Origin: Dichetophora obliterata
Taxonomy: Eukaryota; Arthropoda; Insecta; Diptera; Sciomyzidae
Assembly: GCA_963920525.1 (NCBI GenBank)
Contig: OY986437.1
Span: forward strand, 113,080,715 to 113,144,714
DNA length: 64,000 nt
Reading direction: 5' to 3'
Shown: positions 44,296-56,929 of the stretch, one piece after another
Layout of the letters: every line of letters starts with the position of its first letter
How positions within the stretch are numbered: the stretch's first letter is position 1
Translations under genes and position numbers: made by a program
The notes under the pieces: generated by a model
The model's database searches: none
Seen by the model: only the letters and a program-made list of their open reading frames with translations
What the model was told of the DNA's origin: nothing

Positions 44296-45214
44296 TCTTT
44301 ATATATAAAAATGGATGTATGCATTTTTGTATGTTTGTAAATCACGTATAGACTCAAAAACCGCTGAACCGATCTTTATGAAGTTTTCAGGGAAACTGAA
44401 GTCACATCTAGATAGTGTTCCTGTGATGTTTGGTGTCGATTAGACAAGGGGTTGTGGTACCTCCCATACAAGCCAAATTTGCGCTATTGCCCACAAACAA
44501 AAAAAAATGGTATATATCAGACGAATTTGATCGCAAAAAACTTTGTAAAAAATTTAGTATTTTTGTTCAGATGGTTACTGTCGGCAACTCTACAAAAAAT
44601 TGGCGTGGTCGCAATATATTTACGCCCAACTTTTCGAATCATGCCAATTCCTGAGTTGTACACATTTCATAGTAAAACTTGCTATATAGGTGCTCCAAGA
44701 GACGTCACTATGTATAAATGTTGGCACGACCACTATATATGTTACCGCACACAAATCTATAGAACTTCTATATATCAGACGGTTTAAATCGTATAGTACT
44801 TAAATTTAGAAATTGTAAAATGGTAAAATGTCTGAACCGATTTTCATGAAAATTTAGGTTAAGTTATAAAACACATATCAAGGAGGTTTCTTCCACGGGA
44901 AAATGGGTCGTGGAACCTCCCATTCGATATCGAATAGCTTTGGAGTTACAGGGCGCACAGCCCGGAATTCGGTATTCGAATGGTCGTGGGATTAACACGT
45001 GCCGTTTCATGAAACATTTTATGGCCATTATACAAGGGGGCATGGCACCTCCCACATAACCCAAATTTGCAATATCGAATAGCTTTGGAGTTATAGTCCG
45101 CACAGCCTTGGATTTCAGTATTCGAACTCAATTTGCACATGCAGGTTTACTGATAACAAATTCATGGAAGTTTGGCAGCGGGGGTGTGGAAACAACGCGC
45201 CGGGTGTAAGATAG
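44296..45214 (+). mobile_element. Non-autonomous Helitron, upstream of host gene
   Basis: The head is TC at 44296 followed by 'tttatatataaaaatgga' and 'ccgctgaaccgatctttatgaa', the same as the element starting at 1198. Two of the ~145-bp modules follow, then the end 'gcgccgggtgtaagatagc', in which the usual CTAG has decayed. No coding capacity. It lies just upstream of the candidate promoter of the host gene. Confidence 0.7.
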
Positions 45215-45589
45215 CAATTTATAAATTATAAAGTATAAATTATAATTTTTATTATCAGTTGGCAGTACTCACAGACAGCATAAGTTATTAAAGATTTATA
45301 AATCATGTTTCTTTATTCGATAGATTAATTTGAAATTTAAAACGTGTTAACTGGTCTCAATAGCTTGTATGCCGATTAATTGTTTGTAAGAACCGATGTT
45401 ATCACTTCAAGTGGAAAAAAGTCAACTTATTTTAAACCATTTAGTAAGAAAAGCTATATGTGTTTGAAACATTTTTTTTACAATAGGCTACATGTTCAAT
45501 ATTGATGCTTGTCAACATGAGCGTTCCCAGGGGGGCAGTTGAGGGCAAGGCATTGAACATTTTTTATAAATGTTCATTATTTATTTTAA

Positions 45590-48500
45590 TATACAGTGAT
45601 GTGCAAATAAATAGGGACACCTATATTTTTATATTTAATTCCCTCGGTAGGTGACTCCCCATAATTATTTGAGTAAAAAAATGCAAGGATGATGGATGCT
45701 CCTTTCGGAGCTAGAAAGGGAAAAACTGAAAAATAAGTGTCATTACCTTTTACTCCATATTTAATGCATCTTTTATCCGATTTTCAAAGTTTATAACTAA
45801 TTGATAAAATAATTAAATTAACATTAAGTTGTTTATAAAAGATTTTGCAAAAAGTCACCTTTAAGAAAATTGTGAGCAACTAAATTCTAAAAAATTTTGA
45901 ATTCCACTTTGATAATAAATATCTCATATAAATATTAAATGAATTTTTTGAATATTTTTATGATATAATTTTTTTAATGATAGAGTTTTCTATTGACTTG
46001 GTTTTTGATCTGGCCATAGTAATTGAGTACTCAATGCAAACACAACTTTTTTATTTTAAACCACTACACGTAAAACAGTTAGCACTTAGTGTGGTGCAAT
46101 TAGAAGACGATTTTTGTATCATTAGTTTTAAGGTCATGTAGTCTCTTTTTCAAGATACTTTGGACTTTAGAGGTCGGTTAAAAGATAAATAAAATATAGA
46201 GTGGGAGGGGTGATCCTCATCCGTAAAGTTGTATACTCGCCTAATCAGGAGAATCGCCACCCGAGGGAACTAATGCTATACCTGGGGCACCTTGTACATA
46301 TCTCATGCAGCTTTAACCCTTGGACAAACACATGGTTCTGGCCAGGCATATTTCATTTTTGAGCGTTAATTAAACATACTTCTAGCTTAGGTAGATACCT
46401 ATATTTCCAGGTAGCCGCCTAAAATATTGTTGGCTTTCTATTTTTAAAAAAGTTCTAAAATATCGTTCCCACACTAAGAAAACTGCAAAAAAGTCCCCTC
46501 GAACAAACACATATGCCTGGCCAGACCCCTATATAATTTTTACGAAATAAATTATTGTATAAATTATAAATTATACACATTTTGGGTTCTTTTTCTGCAA
46601 ATACGATGCATATTGTTGTTTCCTGATATTTTTTTATATTTTGGGTTGTTTTTATGTGAATTCAATGCAGATTTTTTTTTTCGGGTAGTTTTTGTGTTCA
46701 TTTTTCTCTTATTACTTTCTTTCGTTTGTGATTTTAGTTTTGAGTTCAGTTAGTTTATTATTGAATGCTGAACATACAACATCGACAGTCCGAAATATAA
46801 ATTTTTTGTGCGGAAACTAAAGTGAAATTATTACTATTGTTATGGCAGAGGACCTCGAATTTGTGTATAATACGCACTTGCGTACAGGCAGCCTTAATGA
46901 TAATTTCCAACAACAACTATCATCAGCGTTACAGCGTGATTTCGCACTTCACACAGAAGCAGACGAAGAACTAGATTTATTTGAAGACCAAAGCGGTGAA
47001 AACACAGATTTTGTGCCCGAAGATGACGCCTCGGACATTGAATACGAATTGGAAATTGAAGCAAATTAAATATTCGACAGCGATGAAAAATCCGAAGAAG
47101 AAAGTGAGAATGCACCAACTCAAGCTGCAGACGGTTTTTTTGCTTGGAAAAGATGGTACCAAGTGAAGTACAGCTGAACCCGCTACAGTGAGATTCTGCC
47201 AACACAACATCATGCGTTTCAGAGGTGGACCAAAAACAAACCTGACCACTCCGTTTGAGGTGTTTAAGCTTTTCTTTCCACCGATTATTACGTTCATCAT
47301 CGTAACACAAACAAATCTATATGGAGAACAAGTTACACGCAAATGGAACGCAGAACATGCAAACTGCACACCACGAGTATGGGTTGATATGACAAGTGTT
47401 GAGCTTGACGCTTTTATTGGGATACTATTGGCTTTTGGTGTCAGTCATAATACCTTGCAGCTCTCAGGATTAATGTGGCAAACTGATGCACTTCCAATAT
47501 TCCGTGCAGCCATGTCATATACACGATTTGTTACTTTGATGCGCTGTATTCGATCTTACGATAGTCGTACGCGCGCATTTCGTCAACAAACCGACAAAGC
47601 TGCTCCCATTCGCGACATATGGAACTTCTTGAATATCAATCTTGCCAGTAATTTTGAACCATACGAAAGTGTAACCATCGATGAGCAACTATTTCCATAC
47701 CGTGGGCGCACAAAGTTCACGCAATACATCCCATCAAAGCCCGCAAAGTATGGCATAAAAGTATGGTGGGCATGCGATGCGAAAACCAAATATCCGTTGC
47801 AAGGAAAACTGTACACTGGTAAAGAGGGAGAAACCAAGGCGAAAATGTGCTCATGAGTTTGGCTAATCGATACGCCAACAGCGGCAGAACTATTATTGCT
47901 GATAACTTCTTTACAACATTAGACGCAGCTAAACGTCTTTCGTCGATTGGACTAGCATACGTTGAAACGATTAGATCCAACAAAAGGTGTCTTCCCTAAG
48001 AAGTGAAAAAAGACAGCAAACGGCCAGTGCTTTCATCTGTGTTCGGTTTCTATGATAACCTTGTATGACTGTGCAGCTACGTTCCAAAGAAGAACAAAGC
48101 AGTAAATCTACTATCCACTGTGTACTACACCGAGAAAGTTGAAGGCGTATTTTACAATTCAACAAAGGCCGACGTTGATACAATGGACCAAATGGTAACG
48201 CATTACCTAACCAACAAAGCGGCCCCAGTACACTGAATTCCAGAAAAGATTGCAGAATTTGTGCCACGCAAGACGAAAAGCTGCGTAGGTAGGAAGACAC
48301 GTTTTTATTGCACCAAATGCACTAATGTGTGCCAACAACATTCTAAATTATACTTGTTTTTCATGCATTCCACAAAATGAATAAAAAATTTTTACATTTA
48401 GGTAGCTACATATATCAACAAATCAAAAAAAAGGTCTAAAGACAAAAATAATAAACGAGCATACTTATAAATTCAAAGTTACGGTACCCTTTTTGCCATA

Positions 48501-48629
48501 CAAATGCATTAAAACGTATAGGGGTCTGACCAGGCATATGTGTTTGTTTGAAGGTTTCAGAATATGTGTTTGACGGGGGATTAAATATAAAAATACAGGT
48601 GACCTTATTTATTTGCACATCACTGTATT
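45590..48629 (+). mobile_element. Degenerate autonomous-type piggyBac element
   Basis: TTAA lies on both sides (45586-45589 and 48630-48633). The terminal inverted repeats are ATACAGTGATGTGCAAATAA and about 25 bp more with few mismatches (left 45590-45637, right 48583-48629). Subterminal inverted repeats with 'acatatgcctggccaga' lie at about 46510 and 48530. The 46215-46320 stretch is an inverted copy of the left subterminal region as preserved at 52650-52730. The transposase within (46842-48380) is broken. Confidence 0.85.
46842..48380 (+). pseudogene. piggyBac transposase, disrupted
   Basis: The N-terminus MAEDLEFVYNTHL leads into an acidic stretch (TEADEELDLFEDQ), as usual in the family. 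The DDE_Tnp_1_7 domain follows: FKLFFPPIITFI, MTSVELDAFIGILLAFGV and YTRFVTLMRCIRSYDSR. Then come the catalytic acidic positions in TIDEQLFPYRGR, KVWWACDAKT, IIADNFFTTLDAAKRL and DVDTMDQM. A cysteine-bearing tail ends near 48380 (FYCTKCTNVCQQH). Damage: the first frame closes at 47067, a frameshift lies near 47853, and in-frame stops occur near 47997, 48066 and 48233. It is about 500 codons long if read through, close to full size. Confidence 0.85.
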
Positions 48630-48633
48630 TTAA

Positions 48634-50810
48634 AGAGCATACAAAAATACTTTTTTAGTCCTCACTGTGATAAGTTACGATACCATTTCATTTACCCTTG
48701 TTTCACAGACACTTTACAATACGTATTTTTAGTGTCTTAACGTAAATGTCTAGTGTAAACGACCAACAATCGATTTTTTGTATTCATTGTCGATTGATCA
48801 TCGCTTTTTGTTATTAATTTTCTTACATATTTATGGCAAGTTTCTACATTGTATTTGGTTGTTTTACATCAATTTTACAATAATAATCTACTTTCGTTTC
48901 CAGAAAATCGTTTAAATAGTAATCTTTAACGCAAAAGATGTATGTATCTTAAATTGAACTTTTACAGGCTTATGTACGTTAAGTGTACACAAGACAATAG
49001 GAAAAGAGTCCAAAACCCTATTTATCGAAAATGTTTTGAACAAATTTGTTCAAACTCAAGAAGATTGGAGTTTAAGTACTTTCCTGGAAAAAAAATTAAT
49101 ATTTTATTATTAATCTAATTCCAAACTGATATCAGCTCCAGTCTTTATGTCATAAAATTAAAGAAATTTATATTTTTTTATGTTTGCATAAATTTTTAGT
49201 TTTTTTTTATATAGCTGCATATACATACATGAACCTCTTTATATACTTTTGATACGAGAGAGGGTTTTAACACCTCTTCAAAAATTGTCCATGTCTTTTA
49301 ATAAAAATAAATTAATTAGTTCCATGTTTATTGGTTATTTCAATCACGTCTTTAACGTAATGATTATTGAGCTTTTCTTCTTTATGCTTGTTGCTCGTGA
49401 TTTTGAACCTATAATATTTTTACCAGATAGTCAAATATTCAAACATATAATAAATATTTATTTCATTCTTTGAGTTATGCTGATCATTAATAAGCATGTC
49501 AGTTGCTCAGATGATTAAGATTTTTCAGCAATTAAAATCAATTTTAGTTGTTCTTTGTTGTTATTTTTGTTGTAGCTTTTGTTGTCGTAGAATAATGTAA
49601 AATCCTCAATAGTTCTTTTAGTTAAGAAAAAAAGTTACTTACACAACAAAATCATTTTCGAAAATAAAACCAATAGCATGTTGATAGAGTCCTATAAAAC
49701 AGAGGAATATTGCGTTAAAACCCGACTTTTACTTATATTTGCATATCAATTTATTTTAAATAGATTTTGTTAATAACTTTCTTAACGATTGAAAGATATT
49801 TTGCAATGAAGGTTTTTGGAATGCTTCCAAAAATTCAAAACTAGCTAAAATACACCCAGAGTCGCTTGAGTGAGTCCGGTCCCTACAGTGTAGCCTGGTT
49901 CAAGATCTGCCTTTTTCATATACCCAACTGGTATTTTTAACATGTCATAGATAATATCAATTGTCTTATTTTGAACAGATTTAACAAGTTTACAACTAGT
50001 ATTTTTATGTTAGTTAAGGGCAAGTTCTCATCTAGAGGTCCGAAAACACGATGATGTTCTAAATTTTTTTTTTCATAGAAGAAAGTAAATGAACACCTTG
50101 AATTTTTTGACAAAATTAATTGATTCTTAAAATGTAGGACAATATTTGTTAAGTGTCAATATGCTGTCAAACGTCACGTTGAAAAAAAGGTACCCAAACA
50201 GTCTCCATCCCACAGCACGTTCATATCATCTGATCAGTGCTGCCAGTTTAGCTACGAAGTTTTTAGTTTTTTTTTTATACAGCTGCTTGAGGGTATTCCT
50301 TATTTTTCAATTTCAAGCTATAAAGCATAACTCCCCCTAGAAATGTTCCTATAGGTATAAAAAAATGTTCCGCAAAAAATTTTAAGAATCGGATAACGGA
50401 AAGGCGAGGCGCCCAACCCCCAAAGTTTGTCCATACCATTTATATGGAAAAAACTAGGTTTGTTTTTTGAACATAAAAAAATTATCATAATAAAAAACTT
50501 TTTTAGCCAACACAATACATTATCATATTGAGCATAAAGTTAACTTTCTAACAAGCTGTCATTCGACAAAATTGGTTAAAAACTTGTAAAGCTATAAAAT
50601 TTTTTGTCGAGCAAAAACAAACAAATTAATAATTTTTTTTTGCGAAAATTTTAAAAAATTCCGTAATTAAGTTTTTCAATCGCATTACATACGAATGAAT
50701 AATATATAAAAGTATCTGTTAAACAAGCTATTTTTTAAATCGGTTAACTAATGGGAAAACTACAAAACATTTAGTTATATTCAACTTTGTCATTCTCAAT
50801 ACGTCTCTAA
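48634..50810. other. AT-rich sequence without recognisable gene
   Basis: No coding signature, RNA gene or bounded element was found in this 2.2-kb stretch. Frames such as 49249-49473 are hydrophobic and low in information. Confidence 0.4.
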
Positions 50811-50813
50811 CAA

Positions 50814-52170
50814 TCTATAGTAATAAAACTCATTTTCTGTTTGTTTGTTTTTTTGTTTGTTTGGCCTTTATACAAATCTAAACGGATCAACGGATTTTGC
50901 TCAAGCTAAGTATACATATTAAGTGCATCCCAACTTAAAATGTTACATACTTAGTTTTAGCCACGCCCCCTCTGAAATTTTTCAACTAACGGTAATTTTG
51001 TTATTATAAAACTTTTTAGTATCGGAGATTTTTGTGTATTTAATTTTGAAAAATTTCTGTTATTTTGACATCAAAAACACTCACATATCTACGATATTTG
51101 GAGAAATTTTCAGTACAATGACTTTTTCATAAAACATCGTTGCCTAGTTTGGTCTTTCGATGCAAATATCTCCGTTGTCCATTAATATATTTCATTCAAA
51201 TTTTTTTTTGGTCAAAAGTTCAATAATATCACTTCACAAAAATAGGTTGAACTGTACCGTTAAGTCAGTGTATATATGTTTTATGATTATGTCAAAAAAG
51301 GTCCAAAATATTGACTTTTTACTCAAAAAATGACTCAAAAATTGTTGTTGTTGTAAAAACGAAATCAATTAAAAATTGCACATCTGGCTACCTTTCATAT
51401 GACATAGCATTTATTTGCAAAAATTCTTCCAGCTAAGAGCAAAAATTATTTTACTGTTTTTGTCATCAATACCTTCATCACCCTTTGATTTTTTTCGTGA
51501 AATTTATTTTTTCCAAAATAAATTCAAGTCTCAAAAATAATTTATGTGAAAAAATTACCCCAATATCTCTTTCCAATCAAAAGTTATGGCTAAAAATCTA
51601 TTTTTTCATACCAGACTATTAATAAAACTTAGTTTTGTGTTCAAATTCTCTATGTAGTTTGAACATCCCCATTTATCTCTAAGAATGCAGTTGTGTGTCT
51701 AGAGTAATTACGAACATATTGGATTATATTAAATCTTCCTTATAGTAATCTACTTAGTTTTTGCCTCCCCACTTTTAAAAAGTAAAATAATGCAGTACTG
51801 CCAGTTTTTTCAGTCGCAGCGTCATCTAGCGTCATCACTTAAAAACATAGAATTGGATCAATTTAAATGTCCAGCTCACTTGCTGGACTTTTTGTTGTTT
51901 TTGCTTTGCTTGCAAATGCGATTATATGATCCTGATCTCCAATGAAAAAACGCAGCTAATAGAAATTTTAGTAGGTACAATCATTTTTAGTGCAACGAAT
52001 TTTCATTAAACATTGATAGCTTATAATGAGAAAAAAATTATATGAAAATCAAAGTTTTTACTTTTAATGCCAATAACTCCGCTTGAGTCCAACCATAATT
52101 TTTATTTTGTTGAAAAGGTAATTGTGCTTGCTTTAAGATTAAGTAAATATAAAAATTCTTTTTAATTTTT
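50814..52170 (+). mobile_element. Second-family Helitron, 3' end unclear
   Basis: The head 'TCtatagtaataaaactcattttctgtttgttt' with A before it (50813) and the following 'acaaatctaaacggatcaacggattt' match the element at 62174. Body similarity continues in 'tctgttattttgacatcaaaaac' and 'ttcagtacaatgactttttc' (51057-51130). No CTAGT end with the expected palindrome is seen. Internal segments at 51180-51250 and 52010-52090 look like repeats of one another, so the right border is approximate. Confidence 0.55.
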
Positions 52171-52604
52171 AAAATATGTTTTTCGTACCCCTTCTTTGAA
52201 TTCAATTAGCTCACCATACTATAAGCATCCACCTTGACGCTAAATGTAATATAAGTAATGGCCAATACTGGGCTTTGTTAGTTTTTGTCTATTTAATTTT
52301 AATAATTAGTATTAAAAAAAAGTAAAATATTTCTGACAAAACAAATAACTAAAAAATCAGAAATCATGAAATTAAATTACGATTTGTAATTATATTTGAT
52401 ACCTGCTTAATACCTGGTTCGAATTTCTACTATAAAAATAATTCTATAGATTGTAAAATTGATCAATTTTGCTTGCCATTTCCACCGAACCTGTTGGATT
52501 TTGTTATTTGAATTTGACAACTTTTTTTTACTTATGTCCTCCTAGATTATGAAATTCTCACCTTATGCGCTGGGTAGAAAATTTGCTTACAATTTTTTAG
52601 CTAA

Positions 52605-52843
52605 TATACAGTGATGTGCAAATAAATAGGGCACCTTTATTTTTATATTCAAAGCTGCATGAATTATATACAAGGTGCCCCAGATATAGCATTAACTCCC
52701 TCGGGTAGTGATTCTCCTTGATAAGGCGAGTAAGGAAATGCAAGGATGAGGGTGACCCCCTCCCCCTTTGGGAGCTAGAGAGGAAAAACTTAAAAAGAGG
52801 TGTCATTACTTTTTACTCCATATTTAATGTAACTCTTAACCAT
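52605..52843 (+). mobile_element. Isolated piggyBac left end
   Basis: The piece starts with the same TATACAGTGATGTGCAAATA as the element at 45590, after CTAA in place of TTAA. Similarity to 45590-45790 continues to about 52843, with one ~80-bp block that is missing from the left end of the larger element but present there inverted at 46215-46320. No right end or transposase follows. Confidence 0.7.
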
Positions 52844-53365
52844 TCATGTAACTAGGGATCGTAAACCATTCATGTTGCCAAAAATTTAGACATATTTGTC
52901 CTCATTTGATTTTTGTATAGCACTTTAGTAGCATTATTTTTTCTTGAAAAAGATGAAAGCGATCAAACGAATGGTTCTAAGATATAAGCTTACAAAAAGT
53001 AGCGCGTTACGTAACAGAAAATAGAAGTGGTTTTTGTATGCATCATTAAAAACGAAAAAATCTGCGAAGTGTGCTCGAGTTTTTTTATTTGAGAGTTATT
53101 TTAATATAATTTGGAATAATGTTGCTATGTATTCATTATTGTTTCGTTGAAAAATCATTTTTATTTATTTTTATGCAAACCATATAATGATACGTTCCTA
53201 TACATACGTTAAGTCACAGATTTTCCCTTCAAAGAAGTACACTCTTTTTTAGTTTCTTTTATTTTATTGAACTAGAAAAAAATATAAGTGTAATTCAGGT
53301 CCGAAAAAAATCGAAAACTGTAAAAATCGAATTAATCTCTTTATTATACGTACTATAAGTACATA

Positions 53366-53367
53366 GT

Positions 53368-53398
<31 letters not shown>

Positions 53399-53912
53399 GA
53401 TCGTGATTTATTTGGATGCTTAAAACTTGGAAACGATTAGACTAAACTGGATACTCTTCTATGCGTTTGTTCGTTATTCCTACGTGAAGGTTTAGGAAAA
53501 AATAAAATGTTGCCACACTCCCTTTTACCGCCTACAAATCAATAAAAATGCTATATTTAAGACGATTTTGGTCATACTAAACTAAAATTTGGTAAGTAAA
53601 TTTGGTAAGTAACTGTCGCAAACTACTAAAAATGGGCTTGGTCACACTATAGCTACGCCTACTTTAAAGAAAAAATCAAAAGACTTCGAAACTACTGGTC
53701 TGATTGAGCTTAAATTTGGGCAATGGATTCGTTTGGAGTACGTAATGGTTTCAGAAAAAAATGAATACACCCCCTTTTACCGCCCACAATTATACAAAAA
53801 AATTGCGATATCGAATAGCGAAGATTACGAATAGCTTTGGAGTTACGGGTCGCACAGCCTCGAAATTCGATATTCGACCACAATTTATCCATGCCGTTTC
53901 ACTGATGATATT
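53366..53912 (+). mobile_element. Helitron, left part (split)
   Basis: A (TA)n run (53366-53392) leads into 'taaaatggatcgtgatttatttgga', the head type seen at 3090. Blocks 'aaaatgcta(t)atttaagacg', 'ttcgaaactactggtctgattgagct' and then one ~145-bp module follow. The module breaks off at 'cactgatgatatt' and resumes at 59296. The 5' TC is blurred by the microsatellite. Confidence 0.7.
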
Positions 53913-54120
53913 GGCCCGTATGCATAAAAAAGAGTGCACTCTGCAAAGTAGTGTTTACTATTAAGTAATGAAAGGTCAGTAGTGAACACTACTTTCTAAT
54001 TTCGAACTTAAGTGTTCACTTCTTTTTTATTTGTGATAAAAATAAAATTTTTGTGGAACGATTACAATTTCTTGGACGCCACGATTTAAGAATGTTTTCT
54101 GGTAGAAAAAAATTTTTTTC

Positions 54121-54252
54121 GACCTAACATAAAATTATTATTATTAGAACTACTTATCGAGTTATCGATTTTTGACATTTTTTTTCGACCAAACATAAAA
54201 TTACTATTATTAGAACTACTTATCGAGTTATCGATTTTTGACATTTTTTTTC
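54121..54252. repeat. 66-bp tandem duplication
   Basis: Two adjacent 66-bp copies (54121-54186 and 54187-54252), each carrying 'gaactacttatcgagttatc' and 'gatttttgacattttttttc', differ at only two or three bases. A recent local duplication. Confidence 0.8.
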
Positions 54253-54654
54253 GTATTAAAAGTTGTGTTTTAAAAACATTTATAATATATAATTATTCAA
54301 TTATGTTATTATTTAATCGATGCAAAAGATTGACATGTCATTTGAAAGATATTTTTTAATGATATGCAATACAAATACCATTGCAAGAATATTTTAAATT
54401 TTATAAGCAAATTTATTTATTTATTCATTTTATTTATTTATTGGCCAAACAAGGTAATGCAATTTACTTATTCTAACTTATTCTAACAGGTTATGCTTGT
54501 TTTATTTCTTCTCCCCTTTCCTTGTTTTTTTTATTTTATTTTTTATTTGATGATCTAGTGGGCATACTCCGCCCACCGGATTGACGTGATTTCAAAAAGC
54601 ATGTCAAAAATAAAAGAAGAGAAAACAAGAGAGACTATATGCATACCTAAGATA

Positions 54655-55727
54655 CACGGTTGCCATCTTTGTGGGAAAAATCCCATTTGTGGTTATTTTT
54701 AATTGCCGTGGGAAATGGGAATTCCCATGGAATTTTTTAATTGAGTGTGGTTTTTTTTAATTCACGTGGGATTTTTTTGTTCTGTGGGATTTTTTTAGTT
54801 TTGAAGGATTTCTTTTAATTTTTCAGTTGAAATATGTATAAAAATATATACATAAAAGTGTATATTTTTCATATTTTGTTCATTGTTAAAATCGTCTCAA
54901 CCCATCTATATGATTTTTGCAACGAATTCGTTAAGACTTCGATTACTTTGGTTTGGTGGGAAGTTCTTTTTTTCCTGACATAATTCAATGCATTGGTAAA
55001 ATATGTTTCAGTGAATTTTTTCTCTTTTTTTATCAATATACAAAATTAGTATATCTTAAAATTGATTTGTGATTGACCCTTATTACGAGTTGCTTTCAAC
55101 GTAATCTTCGCTGGTTATCGAACAACAAGCATCGAACGTCACATCATGTGAAAATGTTCGTTGTTCATCGAATTTTCAGTCGAATAGAATTTTGCTTTTG
55201 ATGCGGCGCGTGCTGACCAACAATTGTCAAAAAGATAAGAATTTTGTGATTGTGTTTTGCTTTTTAAAGACTAAAAACTAATTTGTAACTCTTTTTGTAA
55301 ACTTTATACAGGTCTAAGGTGTATTAAACAAATATTTTTTATTAAAAGTTATTACTAAAAGACTAATTAAAACACATACGACAAAATATAGTAGTTGTTC
55401 TTTTTAATTTTTTGTTTAATTTTTGACAATTTGTTGTCTGTATTATATACTGTGGTAATTTTTAATAGAAGAGAGATTTTTGTGGTTTTTTTTTATAAAA
55501 ATGGGGTTTATCGTGGTTTTTTTAAATACAAATGGGATTTTTCGTGGTTTTTTTTATTTGCGTGGGATTTTCGTGGTTATTTTAAATGTCTGTTGGATTT
55601 TTTGTGGTTTTTTTTAATTACGATGGGATTTTTTTAAAAGTTTATACCATGGGAATTTTTGTGGTTATTAATTTTTGCTATTGTGGGAAAAAGGTTTTTT
55701 TCGTGGGAGTTTGAGGTGGCAACCGTG
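54655..55727. mobile_element. Non-autonomous hAT element
   Basis: An exact 8-bp duplication CTAAGATA flanks it (54647-54654 and 55728-55735). The ends are CACGGTTGCCA and TGGCAACCGTG, an 11-bp inverted repeat close to the hAT consensus CAGGGTTGCCA. Both subterminal regions hold tandem copies of a ~40-bp motif, 'gtggttttttttaattacgtgggattttt' (54680-54830 and 55478-55690). The 1073-bp body has no transposase; the AT-only frame at 55395-55637 is a by-product of the repeats. Confidence 0.82.
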
Positions 55728-55934
55728 CTAAGATACGATATACATATAAATATTATTCTTAAAAATCTTATTTTAAGAAGGAGGGGGAAAGAGATTTTAG
55801 GAAGAGAGAAATTACTTTGAGAGGGTTCGCTTAAATGAGAGTTTGGACATGGGCGGTAAGTAACATTCGCTAACATTATTGAATTCTGTATAGCATCTAT
55901 TTATAGGTTCATTACGTGCGTAGACAGTATGATG

Positions 55935-56838
55935 CTAATATTCATTTAATAGCCTGGTATGCCTCGTTCTCCTTATTGGATTACTAAATTTCATCTTGTT
56001 TGTTATAAACTCGCTGTCAATAACTCCACCTATAATATCAAAAGTGAAACAGGAACTGAGTAATGTTCTTCCCGATGATAACGGCATTAGATTAAGAAGG
56101 CTAAGTCTATGTTCATAGGGTGGCAAGTTACAGTAATCACGGGGATTATAGGTGTCTCTTAATGCAAAGAGCAGGAATTGTTTTTGAATAGATTCAAGTC
56201 TGTCGCTATGTGATTCAAAAGCAGGGTTCCAAATAATGCTTCCATATTCAAGAAGAAGTCGCACTAATGTAGAAAATAATGACTTAGTGACCCATACATT
56301 TTTGAAGTCTTTTGCACGACGTTTTATAAACCCGGGTTGTTTGCTAGCCCTAGATAAGATTTTATCGTAATGTAAATTGAATCGAAGCTTATTATCCAAG
56401 ATAACTCCAAGATCTACGATATGATTTACTCTTTTAAGTTCAATGTTATTGAGGGTGTAGATGTTATTTGCTATTAAATTATTACGAGAGAAAGCTATTT
56501 TGTAGCATTTGCTAACATTTAAGCAAAGATTATTTTGAATGCACCAGTGCTCAAGAGAAACTAGTTTCGACTGTAAGAAAGTTACATCATGCTCTGATTT
56601 AATGACATAATACATTTTTAAGTCATCTGCATACATAAGATGAGGGATATCGTTTAATATATCAGATAAGTCTGAGATGAGAATATTGAATATTGATGAG
56701 AAGTGGACCAATGTGGCTACCTTGTGGCACTCTGGATGTAACGTAAATTTGTTTAGATAAGATACCTTGGAATTTAACGAACTGAGACCTGCCTTGTAGA
56801 TAGGACTTCAGCCAGTTGAGTAGGGATCGTGTGATTCC
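55935..56838 (-). pseudogene. Non-LTR reverse transcriptase fragment
   Basis: The minus-strand frames give SLLNWLKSYLQGRSQFV, SRVPQGSHIGPLLFNILI (motif B, with a frameshift at the Q-G-S), then PHLMYADDLKMYYVI (YADD), CLNVSKCYKIAFSR, IVDLGVILDNKLRFN, LVRLLLEYGSIIWNPAF and RLESIQKQFLLFALRD, closing RTRHTRLLNEY. It is the 3' half of a Jockey/CR1-type ORF2. The ORF's first methionine at 56711 is not a true start. It lies inside the 5.4-kb insertion; its family looks the same as the fragment at 63613-64000. Confidence 0.85.
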
Positions 56839-56929
56839 AAATTTACATCATATTTGCATTTTTTAATTTAAAGAACCGTTATTTTCTACTAAATTTGCGT
56901 CATTAAGGTACTACATATATATTTTATTC

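Noticed and set aside
55395..55637. A Phe/Trp-rich 80-codon ORF
   Set aside because: It is a by-product of the repeated 'gtgggattttt' motif in the hAT element.
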